From NCBI RefSeq assembly GCF_000003815.2, contig NC_049990.1:22325247-22389246 (forward strand): 64,000 bases of DNA, read 5' to 3'. Below are positions 14,743-25,626 of this stretch, piece by piece. Each line of letters begins with the position of its first letter. Position 1 is the stretch's first letter. Both the position numbers and the translations under genes were made by a program. The notes beneath the pieces are model-generated. The model worked only from the letters and a program-made list of their open reading frames with translations. It had not been told where the DNA came from and did no database searches. Source of the DNA: Branchiostoma floridae (lineage: Eukaryota; Chordata; Leptocardii; Amphioxiformes; Branchiostomatidae).

Positions 14743-15530
14743 TGACATACATACGTTATCCCTTTATGATATCCAAATTTACCTGCCATTGAACCGCCAT
14801 CACCTGACTGTCATGAATGTCTGTATTAAACAACGGTTCAAACCAACAAAACACAATTACAGTACTATACTTGTATCCCGGCAGCTAACTTACTGTAAAA
14901 CATGTCGACATATCTAGGGCGAGGAGTACTGACCTAACGGTCGCTCGTCTGCCTCTGAATCCGTGCAACAATCAAGACAAGTTATCCTACATGGAAACTA
15001 ATACGGGTTATTACAAATTTACAAGATAGCTTAGGTGAAATATTCCTCTGTGACTGATATGCCCCCAGGAGTTATGAATTGATTACAGCGTTACATGTAC
15101 TCTGATAGGCCAAGGTTTTCACCACAAAAGACTCGACACGCAAAAGTCATCTGAGATATGGACTGGTTGAATGAACGATTTGACGGGTGGTTTTAACCTT
15201 TTGTGCCATATCCGGACTCACTAATCGAGAAATATGCCATAAAGTCTAGAGGGAGTTTCTCTAACGTTTATCTGTGATCTGTTTATGGGTCTTCATTCAA
15301 GTTGATAGATAGTATACCTTTGAAAATTTATCCCCGGAATAAAATGTTTTGTTATGAATAGCTGTAGGAAGATAAAATGCTATGGGTACCATGATCATAA
15401 TCAAACACAAACAGCTTTGTTACGACAGAGTTTTAAGCAATATATAATGTAAATATAGACGTTTTGTCATCCTAATGATATTACTTATCAGTTTAAAACT
15501 ACTAGCTAGCCCCCGATACATAAAGATCTA

Positions 15531-15586
15531 TAGATAGATAGATTTAGATAGATAGATGTACTATTATTAGATAGATAGATAGATAT
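15531..15586. repeat. (GATA)n microsatellite
   Basis: Interrupted tagatagatagat repeats on the plus strand; simple sequence only. Confidence 0.9.
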
Positions 15587-15726
15587 TAAAATACATATAG
15601 ATTGATATAATGCACCATGCGATTTAGTAAAACGTTATTTCACTCTCATTATCATGTAATAAGGTGCTACTTGTTGTACCGGTATGTTATGCATAATATA
15701 CTTACAAGTCAAGTGCAGGTTTGTGT

Positions 15727-15787
15727 ACAACGTGTCAATGACCGCAAAGCTTTTTAATATAAAATACTGCGGTCATTGACATGTTGT
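15727..15787. repeat. 20-bp inverted repeat (hairpin)
   Basis: Arms at 15727-15746 and 15768-15787 are reverse complements with one mismatch, around a 21-nt AT-rich loop. The core is GTCAATGACCGCA and its complement. It lies 1.8 kb upstream of HAS-A. It could be a small transposon relic, a cruciform or an RNA hairpin; the sequence alone does not decide. Confidence 0.75.
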
Positions 15788-16017
15788 TTTTCTCTTAATC
15801 CCAAAAGAAAACATAAGAAAAACAGACCTATCGTGTAAAACAAGGCTAAAGTGATGTTAATGAGAAAACTGCGCAACTCTGGGACATCACGTCATTCTGT
15901 TGTGACAGTTACCATGGCAACCTGTCGCGGGCAACGCCCACACACTTACAATGGCTACAATTCGCTTTGTTTGCTTGGAACACAACCCTTTGGTCCAGAC
16001 TCTAGGCTATGGCAGCG

Positions 16018-16047
16018 CTATAAAAGTATTTCTCCCGTGTATAAAAG
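16018..16047 (+). promoter_or_regulatory. Candidate TATA boxes for HAS-A
   Basis: CTATAAAAG at 16018-16026 is followed by a second TATAAAAG at 16040-16047, both pointing at HAS-A, whose ATG is 1.5 kb downstream. The first copy is identical to the TATA box proposed for HAS-C. Unlike HAS-B and HAS-C, no strong splice donor was found just downstream, so the first exon of HAS-A is unresolved and this call is tentative. Confidence 0.35.
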
Positions 16048-16114
16048 TGTATCCGGTGTCAATTCTCGGTCCCCCTCGACGCTTTTTTAAAAGCTACATT
16101 GCACGCATAAACAA

Positions 16115-16410
16115 AATAGGTTTGGGTTCAAGGTCAATTGATTTACGAGCATATTGTCAGACAGTCTTTTATCAATCAATATTCTATCAGAAACTGCACT
16201 TAAACTACGCATATACATAAAAAAGTGTAGGTTCAAAGTCACTTGATTTACGATCATTTTTCGTACAGTCTTTTATCAATCAATATTCTATCAGAAACTG
16301 CACTTAAACTACGTAAAAACATAAAAGGTGTGGGGTTCAAAGTCACTTAATTTACGATCATATTGTTGGACAGTCTTTTATCATTCAGTATTCTATCAGA
16401 AATTGCAAAA
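16115..16410. repeat. Three tandem copies of a 105-bp unit
   Basis: A unit holding gggttcaa(a/g)gtca, a 'tttacga' word, acagtcttttatca and attctatcagaaa is repeated three times at 104-105 bp spacing (the acagtctttt word lies near 16161, 16265 and 16370). It is non-coding and lies between the candidate HAS-A promoter and the HAS-A coding exon. Confidence 0.8.
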
Positions 16411-16731
16411 TGAGTATGCATAAAATCGTTGAATATGTTGAGGACGTGTCGACGTATCATACATTTGTATTCCCACCATATAACAAGTCCTTACACAACG
16501 ATTACACAACTCATGACAGATTTGTGAGGATGTTGACCCTTAGGTGGGTTGTTAGTGATTCTCTGTATTGTCCCGAACTCTGAGTCACAAGTGGCGTAAC
16601 CAATGGATACGCGGTTCCAGAAAGGTCGCAATGTCTTTGAAACGCTCTGAACAAAACTGTTGTTTGGACAAATTAATCCCCATGACATTTAACCTGGTGG
16701 TTTGTCCTGGTTTGGTAGACAAATGTCATGT

Positions 16732-16860
16732 GTACAGTTCTGTCCCTGTGAGACTTAGTGCGCCAGTAGACGAGAGGGTGGAGAAGGAATTGCACACCCC
16801 TCATTCACCATAAAAAAGTCATGTGCAGGTGAGGCAAACAGGTAAATGCCTGTCTGCCTG
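16732..16860 (+). repeat. Non-coding block duplicated at 33,421-33,543
   Basis: About 105-120 bp here align closely with 33,421-33,543 on the same strand. Shared words include gacgagagggtggagaagga, gcacac, ttcacc and ctgtctgcct. This copy lies about 700-830 bp upstream of the HAS-A ATG. It also contains ataaaaaag at 16810-16818, which could act as a TATA box. It may be a duplicated regulatory element of the HAS cluster or an old repeat. Confidence 0.65.
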
Positions 16861-17561
16861 CTCATCTGTCGAAATTTCGACAGGAGAATCCATACAGTAT
16901 GACATTTTTTTTCATCAGCTACATTTTCAATGTATTATTTTTCTTAGAAACCTCGACACCACGGATACATACTTAGTATATGTCGTTGGCATAACTTGGA
17001 AAATGTTTTTGTCGTTGAAGACCTAGTCTATAAATCAAACGTCATCTGTGTAACTTGGTACATAATTAGGTAGATTAAAAGATAAGTAAATATTGACCTT
17101 TCCACAATAATGTTTTTCTTTTTACTTTACTGATACAATAGAGAACGATATCAAACAAAGTTTGTTTTGAGAAGTATATATGTCTGATATTTGTCTGACA
17201 TTTTATGTAGGACAAGCCCTTAACAGATGTAACTGTAATAGTTTGGAATCATTGTATTTGGGATTTCATTCGACACTAATAACGATTGTCTTCAAGAAGA
17301 GACGTCGCCTGAGTGGGTCACATACATCAAGAAGGAATTCCTGGGGGGAAAACTTGACCTATCAGGCGGCGGTTGTGTCTTGTGTGGCAACCGTTAGCAA
17401 CAGTATAACCCAACGGTCGAGTTCTTACAACTATCTTGTACGTTACCGTGGATAGGCGATCAGGAGGTTAAACATTTGTCAACACAACCGTCACGAATAG
17501 TTTCTTGTAGGGACGAGTTGTTCTGAATAGTAATGTTTTGACTTCTTTTGTTCCCATACAG

Positions 17562-19250
17562 ATGAACTGGAAAACCGTTGTTCGCATCACCCTGACCACG
17601 CTCTTCGCGCTCTGTCTCTTTGCTGGGATGATCGTCGTGTACGCCATCGGCTTCCAGTTCGTGTTTTCCGGGGACGGTTACCTCTCCTTCGGGCTGTACG
17701 GGTCCGTGCTCGCCTTGCATCTCATCATACAGAGCATCTTCGCCTTCCTCGAACACCGGAAGATGAACAGAGATGACTTGCCGCCTCACCAAGAGAAGCC
17801 AGTGGCGCTGTGCATAGCAGCGTTTCAAGAAGACCCCGTGCTTCTTAGAAAGTGTTTGGAATCTATTAGAGACATCAAGTATAAGAACCTAAAGGTTGTG
17901 TTGGTCATAGATGGCAACTCTGACGACGATATGTACATGCGAGACACGTTTGTGGAAATCATGGGTCCACAGGACACGGATACGTTCGTCTGGAGACACA
18001 ACTATCACGCCAGGGAGCCACTGCCTAGAGAAATTCCTACTCTAGAAAAGGGCTCAAAGCATTTAGAAGACGTGGTCGCTCCGTCACTTCGGGACAACGG
18101 GGCCAAGGTCGTGGAAGACATCATTCTAAACAACAGAAACTCGTGTATCATGCAGAAGTGGGGAGGGAAGCGTGAGGTGATGTACACGGCGTTTAGGGCG
18201 CTGGGAGATACCGTAGAGTACGTCCAGGTCTGCGACTCGGACACGATCCTAGAGCCGAACTGTACCGACGAGATGGCGAAGATCCTCGACAATGATCGGA
18301 CGGTCGGCGCCGTTGGCGGAGATGTCCGAATCTGGAACGAGCGGGACTCGTGGATTTCCTTCCTCAGCAGCCTGCGCTACTGGATGGCCTTCAACATCGA
18401 GCGCGCCTGTCAGTCCTACTTCAACGTGGTGAGCTGCATCAGCGGGCCTCTCGGCTTCTACCGCAACGACCTGCTACAAAGCTTTCTAGAAGACTGGTAC
18501 AACCAGACGTTTCTCGGTCAACACTGCACCTTCGGCGACGACCGCCACCTCACCAACCGCATGTTGAGTATCGGCTACGGCACCAAGTACACGGCGCGAT
18601 CGCGATGCTACACCGAGACCCCCGTGCAATATCTCCGCTGGCTCAACCAGCAGACCCGCTGGACCAAGTCCTACTTCAGGGAGTGGCTCTACAACGCCAT
18701 GTGGTTCCACAAGCATCACATATGGATGACGTACGAGTCTATAATCGCTGGACTCTTCCCATTCTTTGTAACTGTAACAGTCATCAGACTATTCTATCGT
18801 GGCCGGCTCTGGGACATTCTACTCATTCTCATCACCATACAGACAATAGGGTTGATCAAATCGTTCTACGCGTGTTTCCTACGAAGGTCTCCTACGATGG
18901 TATTCATGTCTATCTACTCTATCCTCTACATGACAAGCCTGCTACCGGCTAAGTACTGGGCTATGCTGACTATCAACAAAAGTGGGTGGGGAACTAGTGG
19001 GAGAAAGAAGATTGTGACAAACTTTATTCCCCTTGTGCCTCTGATAGCGTGGGCTCTGATTCTAGGTGGAGGTCTCGCGTACACAATCTATTACGACACC
19101 TTGGACTACTTTGACTACACGAAACAGATGTACCTCAGTGTCGGGTTCGCATTATACATGGTCTACTGGTTCGTCATGATCGCGCTGTATTCCTGGAGAA
19201 CTTGTAAATGCGGCTGCTGCCGGGATTCGTACACTGTGGATGAAGTGTGA
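17562..19250 (+). CDS. HAS: Hyaluronan synthase A (class I, family GT2), short form
   Basis: 562 residues, close to the 550-580 of vertebrate HAS enzymes. Two N-terminal membrane spans (about 11-33 and 43-63) precede a cytosolic GT2 catalytic domain and a C-terminal membrane block (spans near 392-411, 417-438, 444-462, 486-508 and 524-546). Visible signature residues are VIDGNSDDD (115-123), GGKR (201-204), the DxD pair in CDSDT (224-228), GDDR (325-328) and the QTRW motif (364-367). The expected role is plasma-membrane polymerisation of UDP-GlcNAc and UDP-GlcA into hyaluronan and its export. The start is the ATG at 17562, because it directly follows a polypyrimidine tract and cag (acceptor at 17559-17561); upstream in-frame codons are intron. 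The coding region has no intron. The protein ends after a cysteine cluster (CKCGCC, 548-553) and lacks the long tail of HAS-B and HAS-C. HAS-B lies convergently downstream. Orthology to any one vertebrate HAS paralogue cannot be assigned by eye. Confidence 0.93.
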   Translation: MNWKTVVRITLTTLFALCLFAGMIVVYAIGFQFVFSGDGYLSFGLYGSVLALHLIIQSIFAFLEHRKMNRDDLPPHQEKPVALCIAAFQEDPVLLRKCLESIRDIKYKNLKVVLVIDGNSDDDMYMRDTFVEIMGPQDTDTFVWRHNYHAREPLPREIPTLEKGSKHLEDVVAPSLRDNGAKVVEDIILNNRNSCIMQKWGGKREVMYTAFRALGDTVEYVQVCDSDTILEPNCTDEMAKILDNDRTVGAVGGDVRIWNERDSWISFLSSLRYWMAFNIERACQSYFNVVSCISGPLGFYRNDLLQSFLEDWYNQTFLGQHCTFGDDRHLTNRMLSIGYGTKYTARSRCYTETPVQYLRWLNQQTRWTKSYFREWLYNAMWFHKHHIWMTYESIIAGLFPFFVTVTVIRLFYRGRLWDILLILITIQTIGLIKSFYACFLRRSPTMVFMSIYSILYMTSLLPAKYWAMLTINKSGWGTSGRKKIVTNFIPLVPLIAWALILGGGLAYTIYYDTLDYFDYTKQMYLSVGFALYMVYWFVMIALYSWRTCKCGCCRDSYTVDEV

Positions 19251-19747
19251 CACAACGTAAGAATATCATTTGACGAACGCCATGTTTTGGTGAAAGATGT
19301 TTAATATTTATTGTTTTGAATATTATATATATTTTTATAAAGAACAATCAAGAACACCATTTTTTTAAATGTTGTGAAAGATGTAACAATGCCTTATCAT
19401 AATTTTAGCCCAAGAGAATTTGTAGTAGTAGAACAAATAGTAAGTGTAGCCTGTTAGTTGTCTCAGGGCAACGGACGCACCTCATGTAGTGCATTTATGT
19501 ACATGGAGACCAAAATGTGCAAACATATTATGTTACGAGGTAAAGGTAGGCAGAATAGTCCTAAGTGAATTGTTCAATGACTGTTGAGATTATACAGGAA
19601 ACAAGTCCATGATGTATTTTTGTCGGAGAAGCGAGCTATATTTTGTGTAGGGATGAGTCATAATGGAACATAGTTAAGAGAAGCTCTATTAGTCTGTGCC
19701 ATGCACAAAAAGCCATGTATTTAGATATTGCTTTACACTGCGAGCAC

Positions 19748-20230
19748 TGAATGGAATACACCTCAAAAGTATGTCTTAAGCATGGTTTTCACAAGAAGGT
19801 TTATCCTAAATCTTGTCATATACGTTTGATACAACGTACAGTTTATGAACAGTCATGAAGCTAGGAAAGGAACTGGTCCATAGTGTAGCAAACAGAAAGC
19901 ATATGTGTCTCCTGAATTGTTTGTGTAACGATAAAGCCTGTCTGTTATGAATTCAACAATGACAATACATGTGGCCTTGGAAATGAATTGAATACACCTC
20001 AAAACTATGTCTAAAGCATGTTTTTCACAAGACAGTTTATCCGTAATGGACATCATATACATGTGATACAACGTACAGTTTATGAACATTTTGAAGCTAG
20101 GAAATGAACTGGTTCGTACTGTTGCAAACAGAAAGCATAGTTATTACACGTTTCCCGTAGTGTTTGTGTAACGTTCACGCCTGTCTGTTATAAATGCAAC
20201 AATGACAATACTTGTGGCCTTGGAAATAAA
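19748..20230 (+). repeat. Two-copy 240-bp tandem duplication in the HAS-A 3' region
   Basis: A block of about 240 bp is present twice. It contains gaatacacctcaaaa, gatacaacgtacagtttatg, gaagctagga, aacagaaagcat, tttgtgtaacg and caatgacaatac. The copies differ at many positions, so the duplication is not recent. Only the second copy ends in AATAAA. Confidence 0.85.
20225..20230 (+). terminator. Candidate polyadenylation signal for HAS-A
   Basis: AATAAA on the plus strand about 975 nt after the HAS-A stop codon. It is the first canonical signal I found downstream. The equivalent position in the first tandem copy reads AATGAA. Confidence 0.4.
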
Positions 20231-21463
20231 GACACTCAAGAATTCATCAGGTTGTGGTGACAATAGAGTAAAAGAGGAAGTTACCGAAGTAAGTTTTGCG
20301 TCCATCAGTACACATATTACACATTTACTTGTTTTGAATATACAAATTCTAAAGAAAATCCTGAAGGGACATGATTTACAATGATTTGTTTTTGCTTTTC
20401 TTGTAAATATGTTTAACATAGTGGTGCCTCAATAGAATTATTACCATGTGAATTGTAGGGACCATTCTACATTTGTATAAGGTTTCAAGTGTCCTTGACA
20501 CGTGACACTGTGTACCAGACTGATCCCTGGAGGGTTTCTTGCAACTTTCAGATCCCTTATTATGGCAGTCCATACGTTACCCGATGGTCGGCGTGCGTGA
20601 GCCAGTACTGTGTAACAAGAATTCAGCCCATCGGATAGCTCCTTCGGGCGTCTAATAGTATATTGCACTGTTGCACATTGCATGTAAAACACCTTACAGC
20701 ATTTCGAAAGGGAAATTGGATCTATTACTAGGTAAACAAACCCCAAAAAAAAACCCTTCGCATTTGTGTAAGATCTTCTTGTTTCATGAAGAACGCTCGA
20801 ACACATCTATTGGGAAGATTTAAACGAAACATATTCATTGATGACCTGATATTAGGTTGCTGTGTTAATTGAATGTCTTAGATATTATCATTGTTGATTT
20901 TAAAATGTAGCATTGTCAAAAACAACGTCAAGTAAGCCTCAAAGTTTAAACCCTTTGCGAGCCTTGTGCACATTCTCCAATCCAGAAAAGACGAAAATTT
21001 GACGATTTGAAGGTCGTTTTGGCCACTTTTCTGACTGCGGTCGGGAGCGGTACTGCAGATTGGGCTCTGATAGGGGTTATAGCCACGATTTGTAAAATGT
21101 AATGATACACAAGATATTTGGCTTAACGTCGCTGAAACTTTTCCCTTATAAGTCCAGAAGTCCTCACATACATTTTGAAAGACATATTAAGACTTTTGAA
21201 AACACTTCTTAACACTTAAAATTAATCACCGTATGATTCACCTGTGTAACTCAGCAACCGACTGTAGAAGCGCCACCTACATCCATGTACACATTGCCTT
21301 TAGCATTACGTACTCGTCGTTAAGTTTAAAAATAATACGTTCACTTTATGACTTTGCTATGAACCACATCAAATCCAATATAATATAGATAAGGCTATGC
21401 TATGTGACAACATTCTATTTATAAAATAATATAACAGAGGCAGATGAACTAAAGCTGTAATGT

Positions 21464-21469
21464 TTTATT
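21464..21469 (-). terminator. Candidate polyadenylation signal for HAS-B
   Basis: AATAAA on the minus strand (tttatt on plus), about 440 nt beyond the HAS-B stop codon. It would leave about 1.2 kb between the ends of the two convergent genes HAS-A and HAS-B. Confidence 0.55.
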
Positions 21470-21906
21470 CAGGATTTCAAAACAGTGCAATTGAAAACTT
21501 TTTGCACATTGTGATAAATTAGTTTAAATAAATACTGTACAATAGTGTGTAAAAACAAAACTGTCTTCAAAACATATACATTAGAATGTCGCTCTATAGG
21601 ATCCAGTCTTAACTTGTCGACGAATTATGACAACTGTTTGTTTTGTTAAAATCTACATTTACTAGATATCACAATACATTTAAAGTCAGGTAGATTGTTA
21701 GAAAATAAATTTAAAAAATCTGTACAATTGTAAATAACAAAATAATCTGCTTCACCTAATCTTTAACAAAGATCATGTAGGGTATAACGTTAACGTTAAC
21801 ATGATAGACACAATATTGCATATCTTTTTTGTCTACATCTCCATTTGACCAAATATAAAAATTTCGCCTATTATACTTAGCTTGTATTCAGAGGTTGTGA
21901 AAAATT

Positions 21907-24309
21907 CTATTTAGACAATTTACTGAAGTTATAGCCATGCTCTACATAATCATCTCCATGTTTAATGGTGGGGTGTGTAAGTCTTGGTCTACCCGGTATT
22001 TTTGTAACGGGGATGTTGTCTAGTTTGACGGGAGAACTAGCCTTTGTGACCGCGGGCATCTGAGGAAGGGTCGGTGGGATGTTTGTGTCAGAAGCTGGGA
22101 CAGTAGACACAGGGCTGGACCGCCCGCTAACTTCATCAACCGTGGAGAGGGGTTTGGCTGGTGGGGAGAGGTGCCATCTCTGTTCCTGAGAATCTTTCCT
22201 CGTCAAACTAGCTTTACGACCACCGGGGTACACGAATTGCGGCACTCCCGACAACACTCCCTTCTCGTAGTTCGGGGACACGGTAAGTAACGAGAGGCGA
22301 CGATTGTCACCCTCGGCTAAAGTCGGAAGCTTCGTTGGCGAACTAGCCTTAGGGGATCTGGGAGACTTTGGCTCTACAATGTCCTCTAATTTTGTACCCC
22401 ATCTTTCAATAGAAGTGCGCCTATTTTGGCTGGATCGACGACGATCAGGATACACGAATTGCGGCACACCTGTTAGAATGCCACTCTCGTAATCTGGGGA
22501 AGCCGCGATCAGAGTAGGGCGACGGGTAGACAGGGCACTGAGGTCAAGTGGAGGCGGTATCTTCTTACCACCAGTGTCGTCATCCTGCTTATACGTCTGG
22601 TTATCGTAACCCTGAGCTTCAAGATCGTAGCCATCTTTGAATGTCTTAGCCCTGCACTTCCTTACCATAAACAACAGCGCTATGAACAGCCAATACAACA
22701 AGTAAACACCTAACCCCACCCCTATGTACGTCAGCCTCAACTGGTTGATTTGTGGGACCTGTATCTGGACTTCTCTGTAGATAGAGAAGGCAATGCCTCC
22801 AGCTAAAATCAGAAACCATGCAATAAGAGGGACCAAGGGGATGAAATTTGTCACAATCTTTTTCCTGCCACTAGTTCCCCACCCACTTTTGTTGATGGTT
22901 AGTATCGCCCAGTATTTTGTGGGCAGAAGACTGGTCATGTAGAGCATTGAGTACACAGACATAAAGATCATGATGGGGTTCTTACGAAGGATACAAGCAT
23001 AGATAGACTTGACAAGTCCTACCAGTTGGATGGTGACTAGGATGAGAACAATGTTCCAAACGCCCACGTAGAAGAGGCGAATCACTGTGATGGTCACGAA
23101 GAACGGGAAAAGTCCTGTGATGATGGACTCGTAGGTCATCCAGAGATGATGCTTGTGGAACCATTTTGCGTTGTAGAGCCACTCCCTGAAGTAGGACTTG
23201 GTCCAGCGGGTCTGCTGGTTGAGCCAGCGGAGATACTGCGCGGGCGTCTCGGTGTAACAGAAGGAGCGGGCCGTGTACTTGGTGCCGTAGCCGAGGCTAA
23301 GGATCCGGTTGGTGAGATGCCGGTCGTCGCCGAAGGTGCAGTGTTTGCCCAAGAACTTCTGGTTGTACCATTTCTCGAGGATGCTCTGGAGGAGATCGTT
23401 TCGGTAGAAGCCGAGAGGCCCGCTGATGCAGCTCACCACGTTGAAGTAGGACTGACAGGCGCGCTCGATGTTGAAGGCCATCCAGTAGCGCAGACTGCTC
23501 ATGAAGGAGATGACAGAGTCCGAATGGTTCCAGATGCGGACGTCTCCCCCCACGGCGCCAAGAGAGCGGTCATTGTCCAACACCTGCGCCATCACTGTCG
23601 TACACTTCGGGTCTAGGATAGTGTCCGAGTCGCAGACCTGGATATAGTCTACGGTGTTGCCTAGAGCTTTAAACGCCGTGTACATCACCTCTCTCTTCCC
23701 TCCCCACTTCTGCATGATACAAGAGTACTTATTGTTCCTGATGACGTCTTGAACCGTTTGCTCACCGGTATCTTTCTGGGAAGAAACCACGACTTTCTGT
23801 AGATGCTTGGTGCCATCTTGAAGTAGTTGGGGTACGTACTCTGGTAGTTTTTCCTTGGCGTGAAAATTGTGTCTCCAGACGAAAGTGTCCGAGTTCTCAG
23901 CGCCGAACACATCGACGAACTGGTCACGCATGTACATGTCGTCGTCAGAGTTGCCGTCTATGACGAGTACCACCTTCAAGTTTTCGTACTGTATGTCTCT
24001 GATGGACTCGAGGCATTTCTGTAGGAGGATCGGGTCCTCTTGATACGCAGCGATCATCAGTGCTACGGATTTGTTCTGGCAGGGAGGAAAGTCGTCTGCT
24101 CGCTTCATCACGCGGTGTTCGAGGTAGGCGAAGATGCTCTGTATGATGAGATGCAAGGCGACGATGGCTCCGTACAGCCCGAAAGAGATGTAGCGGTCGT
24201 TGTTGTGGAGGAACTGGAACCCCCAGGCGTAGACCGCTACCATCCCGGCAAACAGCGCCACGGCAAACAGCGTGGTGAAGACGATACGGAGGACTTTTCT
24301 GCACTTCAT
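21907..24309 (-). CDS. HAS: Hyaluronan synthase B, with a 240-residue repeat-bearing tail
   Basis: 800 residues, well beyond the usual length of about 560. Residues 1-560 match the HAS plan: N-terminal spans near 8-33 and 43-63, VIDGNSDDD (116-124), CDSDT (226-230), GDDR (327-330), QTRW (366-369) and C-terminal spans up to about residue 549. The product should synthesise and export hyaluronan at the plasma membrane. The ATG at 24309 immediately follows an acceptor (ccacttcag). A 5' UTR exon is proposed at 25457-25590 behind a TATA box, giving a 1.15-kb intron and an intron-free coding region. The extension after residue 560 is hydrophilic, rich in Ser, Pro and Arg, and presumably cytosolic. 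It carries two copies of a motif beginning SP(D/N)YE and ending in RW, several RRxS and SP phosphorylation-type sites, and a C-terminal YVEHGYNF that HAS-C shares. I know of no such tail in vertebrate HAS enzymes. Confidence 0.93.
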   Translation of the reverse strand: MKCRKVLRIVFTTLFAVALFAGMVAVYAWGFQFLHNNDRYISFGLYGAIVALHLIIQSIFAYLEHRVMKRADDFPPCQNKSVALMIAAYQEDPILLQKCLESIRDIQYENLKVVLVIDGNSDDDMYMRDQFVDVFGAENSDTFVWRHNFHAKEKLPEYVPQLLQDGTKHLQKVVVSSQKDTGEQTVQDVIRNNKYSCIMQKWGGKREVMYTAFKALGNTVDYIQVCDSDTILDPKCTTVMAQVLDNDRSLGAVGGDVRIWNHSDSVISFMSSLRYWMAFNIERACQSYFNVVSCISGPLGFYRNDLLQSILEKWYNQKFLGKHCTFGDDRHLTNRILSLGYGTKYTARSFCYTETPAQYLRWLNQQTRWTKSYFREWLYNAKWFHKHHLWMTYESIITGLFPFFVTITVIRLFYVGVWNIVLILVTIQLVGLVKSIYACILRKNPIMIFMSVYSMLYMTSLLPTKYWAILTINKSGWGTSGRKKIVTNFIPLVPLIAWFLILAGGIAFSIYREVQIQVPQINQLRLTYIGVGLGVYLLYWLFIALLFMVRKCRAKTFKDGYDLEAQGYDNQTYKQDDDTGGKKIPPPLDLSALSTRRPTLIAASPDYESGILTGVPQFVYPDRRRSSQNRRTSIERWGTKLEDIVEPKSPRSPKASSPTKLPTLAEGDNRRLSLLTVSPNYEKGVLSGVPQFVYPGGRKASLTRKDSQEQRWHLSPPAKPLSTVDEVSGRSSPVSTVPASDTNIPPTLPQMPAVTKASSPVKLDNIPVTKIPGRPRLTHPTIKHGDDYVEHGYNFSKLSK
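22174..22524 (-). repeat. Coding repeat in the HAS-B tail (two units)
   Basis: Unit 1 covers residues 596-637 and unit 2 residues 670-712. Both run RR-x(S/T)L, then SPDYESGILTGVPQFVYP or SPNYEKGVLSGVPQFVYP, then a basic serine-rich stretch, then an ending in RW. The linker between them is Pro/Ser/Lys-rich with repeated SP sites. The units are similar in protein but clearly diverged in DNA, so the duplication is old or held by selection on the protein. Confidence 0.9.
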
Positions 24310-25456
24310 CTGAAGTGGAATATCGGGAAGTGGAATTAAAAAAAAGGTCCTTGCATAGTTGACTGAAAATAAAGTTTCTTAAGCTAACGTATTCTGTCTG
24401 GGAAAATTTGAAGTTTGGCATGTAAACAAATTGCTCGTAAAACAGATTTGACTACCCCTACCGTTGATATTAAAGTTAGAGCTAACATGCCCCCAATTTT
24501 TCCGCAACCAAGAAAATGATAGTAACAATCAAACAAATGACACAGGCCAAGGAAACTATATGTTACATACAGCTGTGTCCAAAACAAGCATGTGAATATA
24601 TGTTATTCCCATGCACTGAGCACTATAACTTTCTCCAAAGATTGCCATGCATGTACAAAACTAACCAATAGAACAGGTACTTCTGCTTCGCTACGCTCGA
24701 AAAGTATAGAGACAGGCGAGTTAATTGAGCAAATGTGTCACTTGGATGGGCATGATGTGTACATGATTGAACCGCCTTGGGCTGGCAAATTACGGTCCTT
24801 GAAACGGAATCCAAGGGTCAGAAGAGGTCGCCTTTTTGATTGTCTGTGTCACATCAACTGTTTCAAATCTCAAAAACGTGAGAAAGTCCAGGTGAAAGTA
24901 TTCGCTTTTACTGCAGATCAATTTTTTAGCATTTTTGACTATTAAGATTAGGATTTCTACGTACATAGACACGGAATGACACATTGGATAGGAGTCAAAA
25001 TGCTCTGAAGCGTTCTGATTGTTGACTCACTGTAATAACGTAAGTGAAATCAGTGGCAGAATTAAAAATGGACAGTTCAATTTAGTTTCCAACTGTTATT
25101 CAACATGTTAACATCATCACATAAACTTTCTGACAGCCCCTTTGGTTTCTCGCCCCACAAATATTGTACTTTTTCCACTTTTGTCATATGAATAGAGGCT
25201 CGGTGTGGAATTACCTAACTCTGGTACTATCAAAAAACAAAATATCCTTAAATTCTTCATCGCTACGTACGTTTTCCTCTGACATAGACTTACCTTAACT
25301 TTTGAAACATGATTTCATGAAAACCTCCTTCATTTCATTGATTGTTTGCCCGAGAAAATTATCAAACACACAGTCACATAAGTGTGACAAAAATGTCCAA
25401 ACACAAACAACAAAGTTAGAGACACCCTTATCTAATATAGATAGCTTTCATCTTAC

Positions 25457-25590
25457 CTTTTTTCTTTCAGGAGCGGGTTCCTGTGCGGGCCTACTGGTGG
25501 TAGATTTGGCGTGCATTTCGGAACACCGGGAACTTTCCTTGCGAATATTGTTCTCTTTCTGACGCTTCTCTCTCTGTCCCTCGTTGTGAA
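25457..25590 (-). other. Proposed 5' UTR exon of HAS-B
   Basis: On the minus strand the exon would start about 30 nt downstream of the TATA box at 25619-25626. It would end at a strong donor (AAAAAAG followed by GTAAGATG, junction at 25457/25456). The partner acceptor is the ag at 24310-24311 directly before the ATG. The transcription start is inferred from TATA spacing only. Confidence 0.6.
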
Positions 25591-25618
25591 ATTTGAGAGG
25601 CACCACCTCTGCCACCTC

Positions 25619-25626
25619 TATTTATA
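25619..25626 (-). promoter_or_regulatory. TATA box of HAS-B
   Basis: TATAAATA on the minus strand in the context cggTATAAATAgagg, an excellent match to a metazoan TATA box. A donor-terminated UTR exon follows at a sensible distance. Confidence 0.65.

Larger units (their letters stand above)
640..15530. other. Gene-poor stretch upstream of the HAS cluster
   Basis: No open frame here looks like a protein I recognise, and none is flanked by convincing splice sites. The stretch is AT-rich with scattered short duplications, one SINE-like repeat, one MITE and three assembly gaps, listed separately. Distal regulatory DNA for the HAS cluster could be present, but nothing in the bases shows it. Confidence 0.7.

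Noticed and set aside
17538-17561. Upstream TTG-initiated extension of HAS-A (and the similar 13-codon extension of HAS-C)
   Set aside because: The extra codons lie in a pyrimidine tract ending in cag right before the ATG, so they are the end of a 5' intron.
18350-18952. 200-codon plus-strand frame inside HAS-A
   Set aside because: Alternate-frame shadow of the GC-rich HAS catalytic region. The matching shadow frames in HAS-B and HAS-C (for example 23146-23616) are rejected for the same reason.
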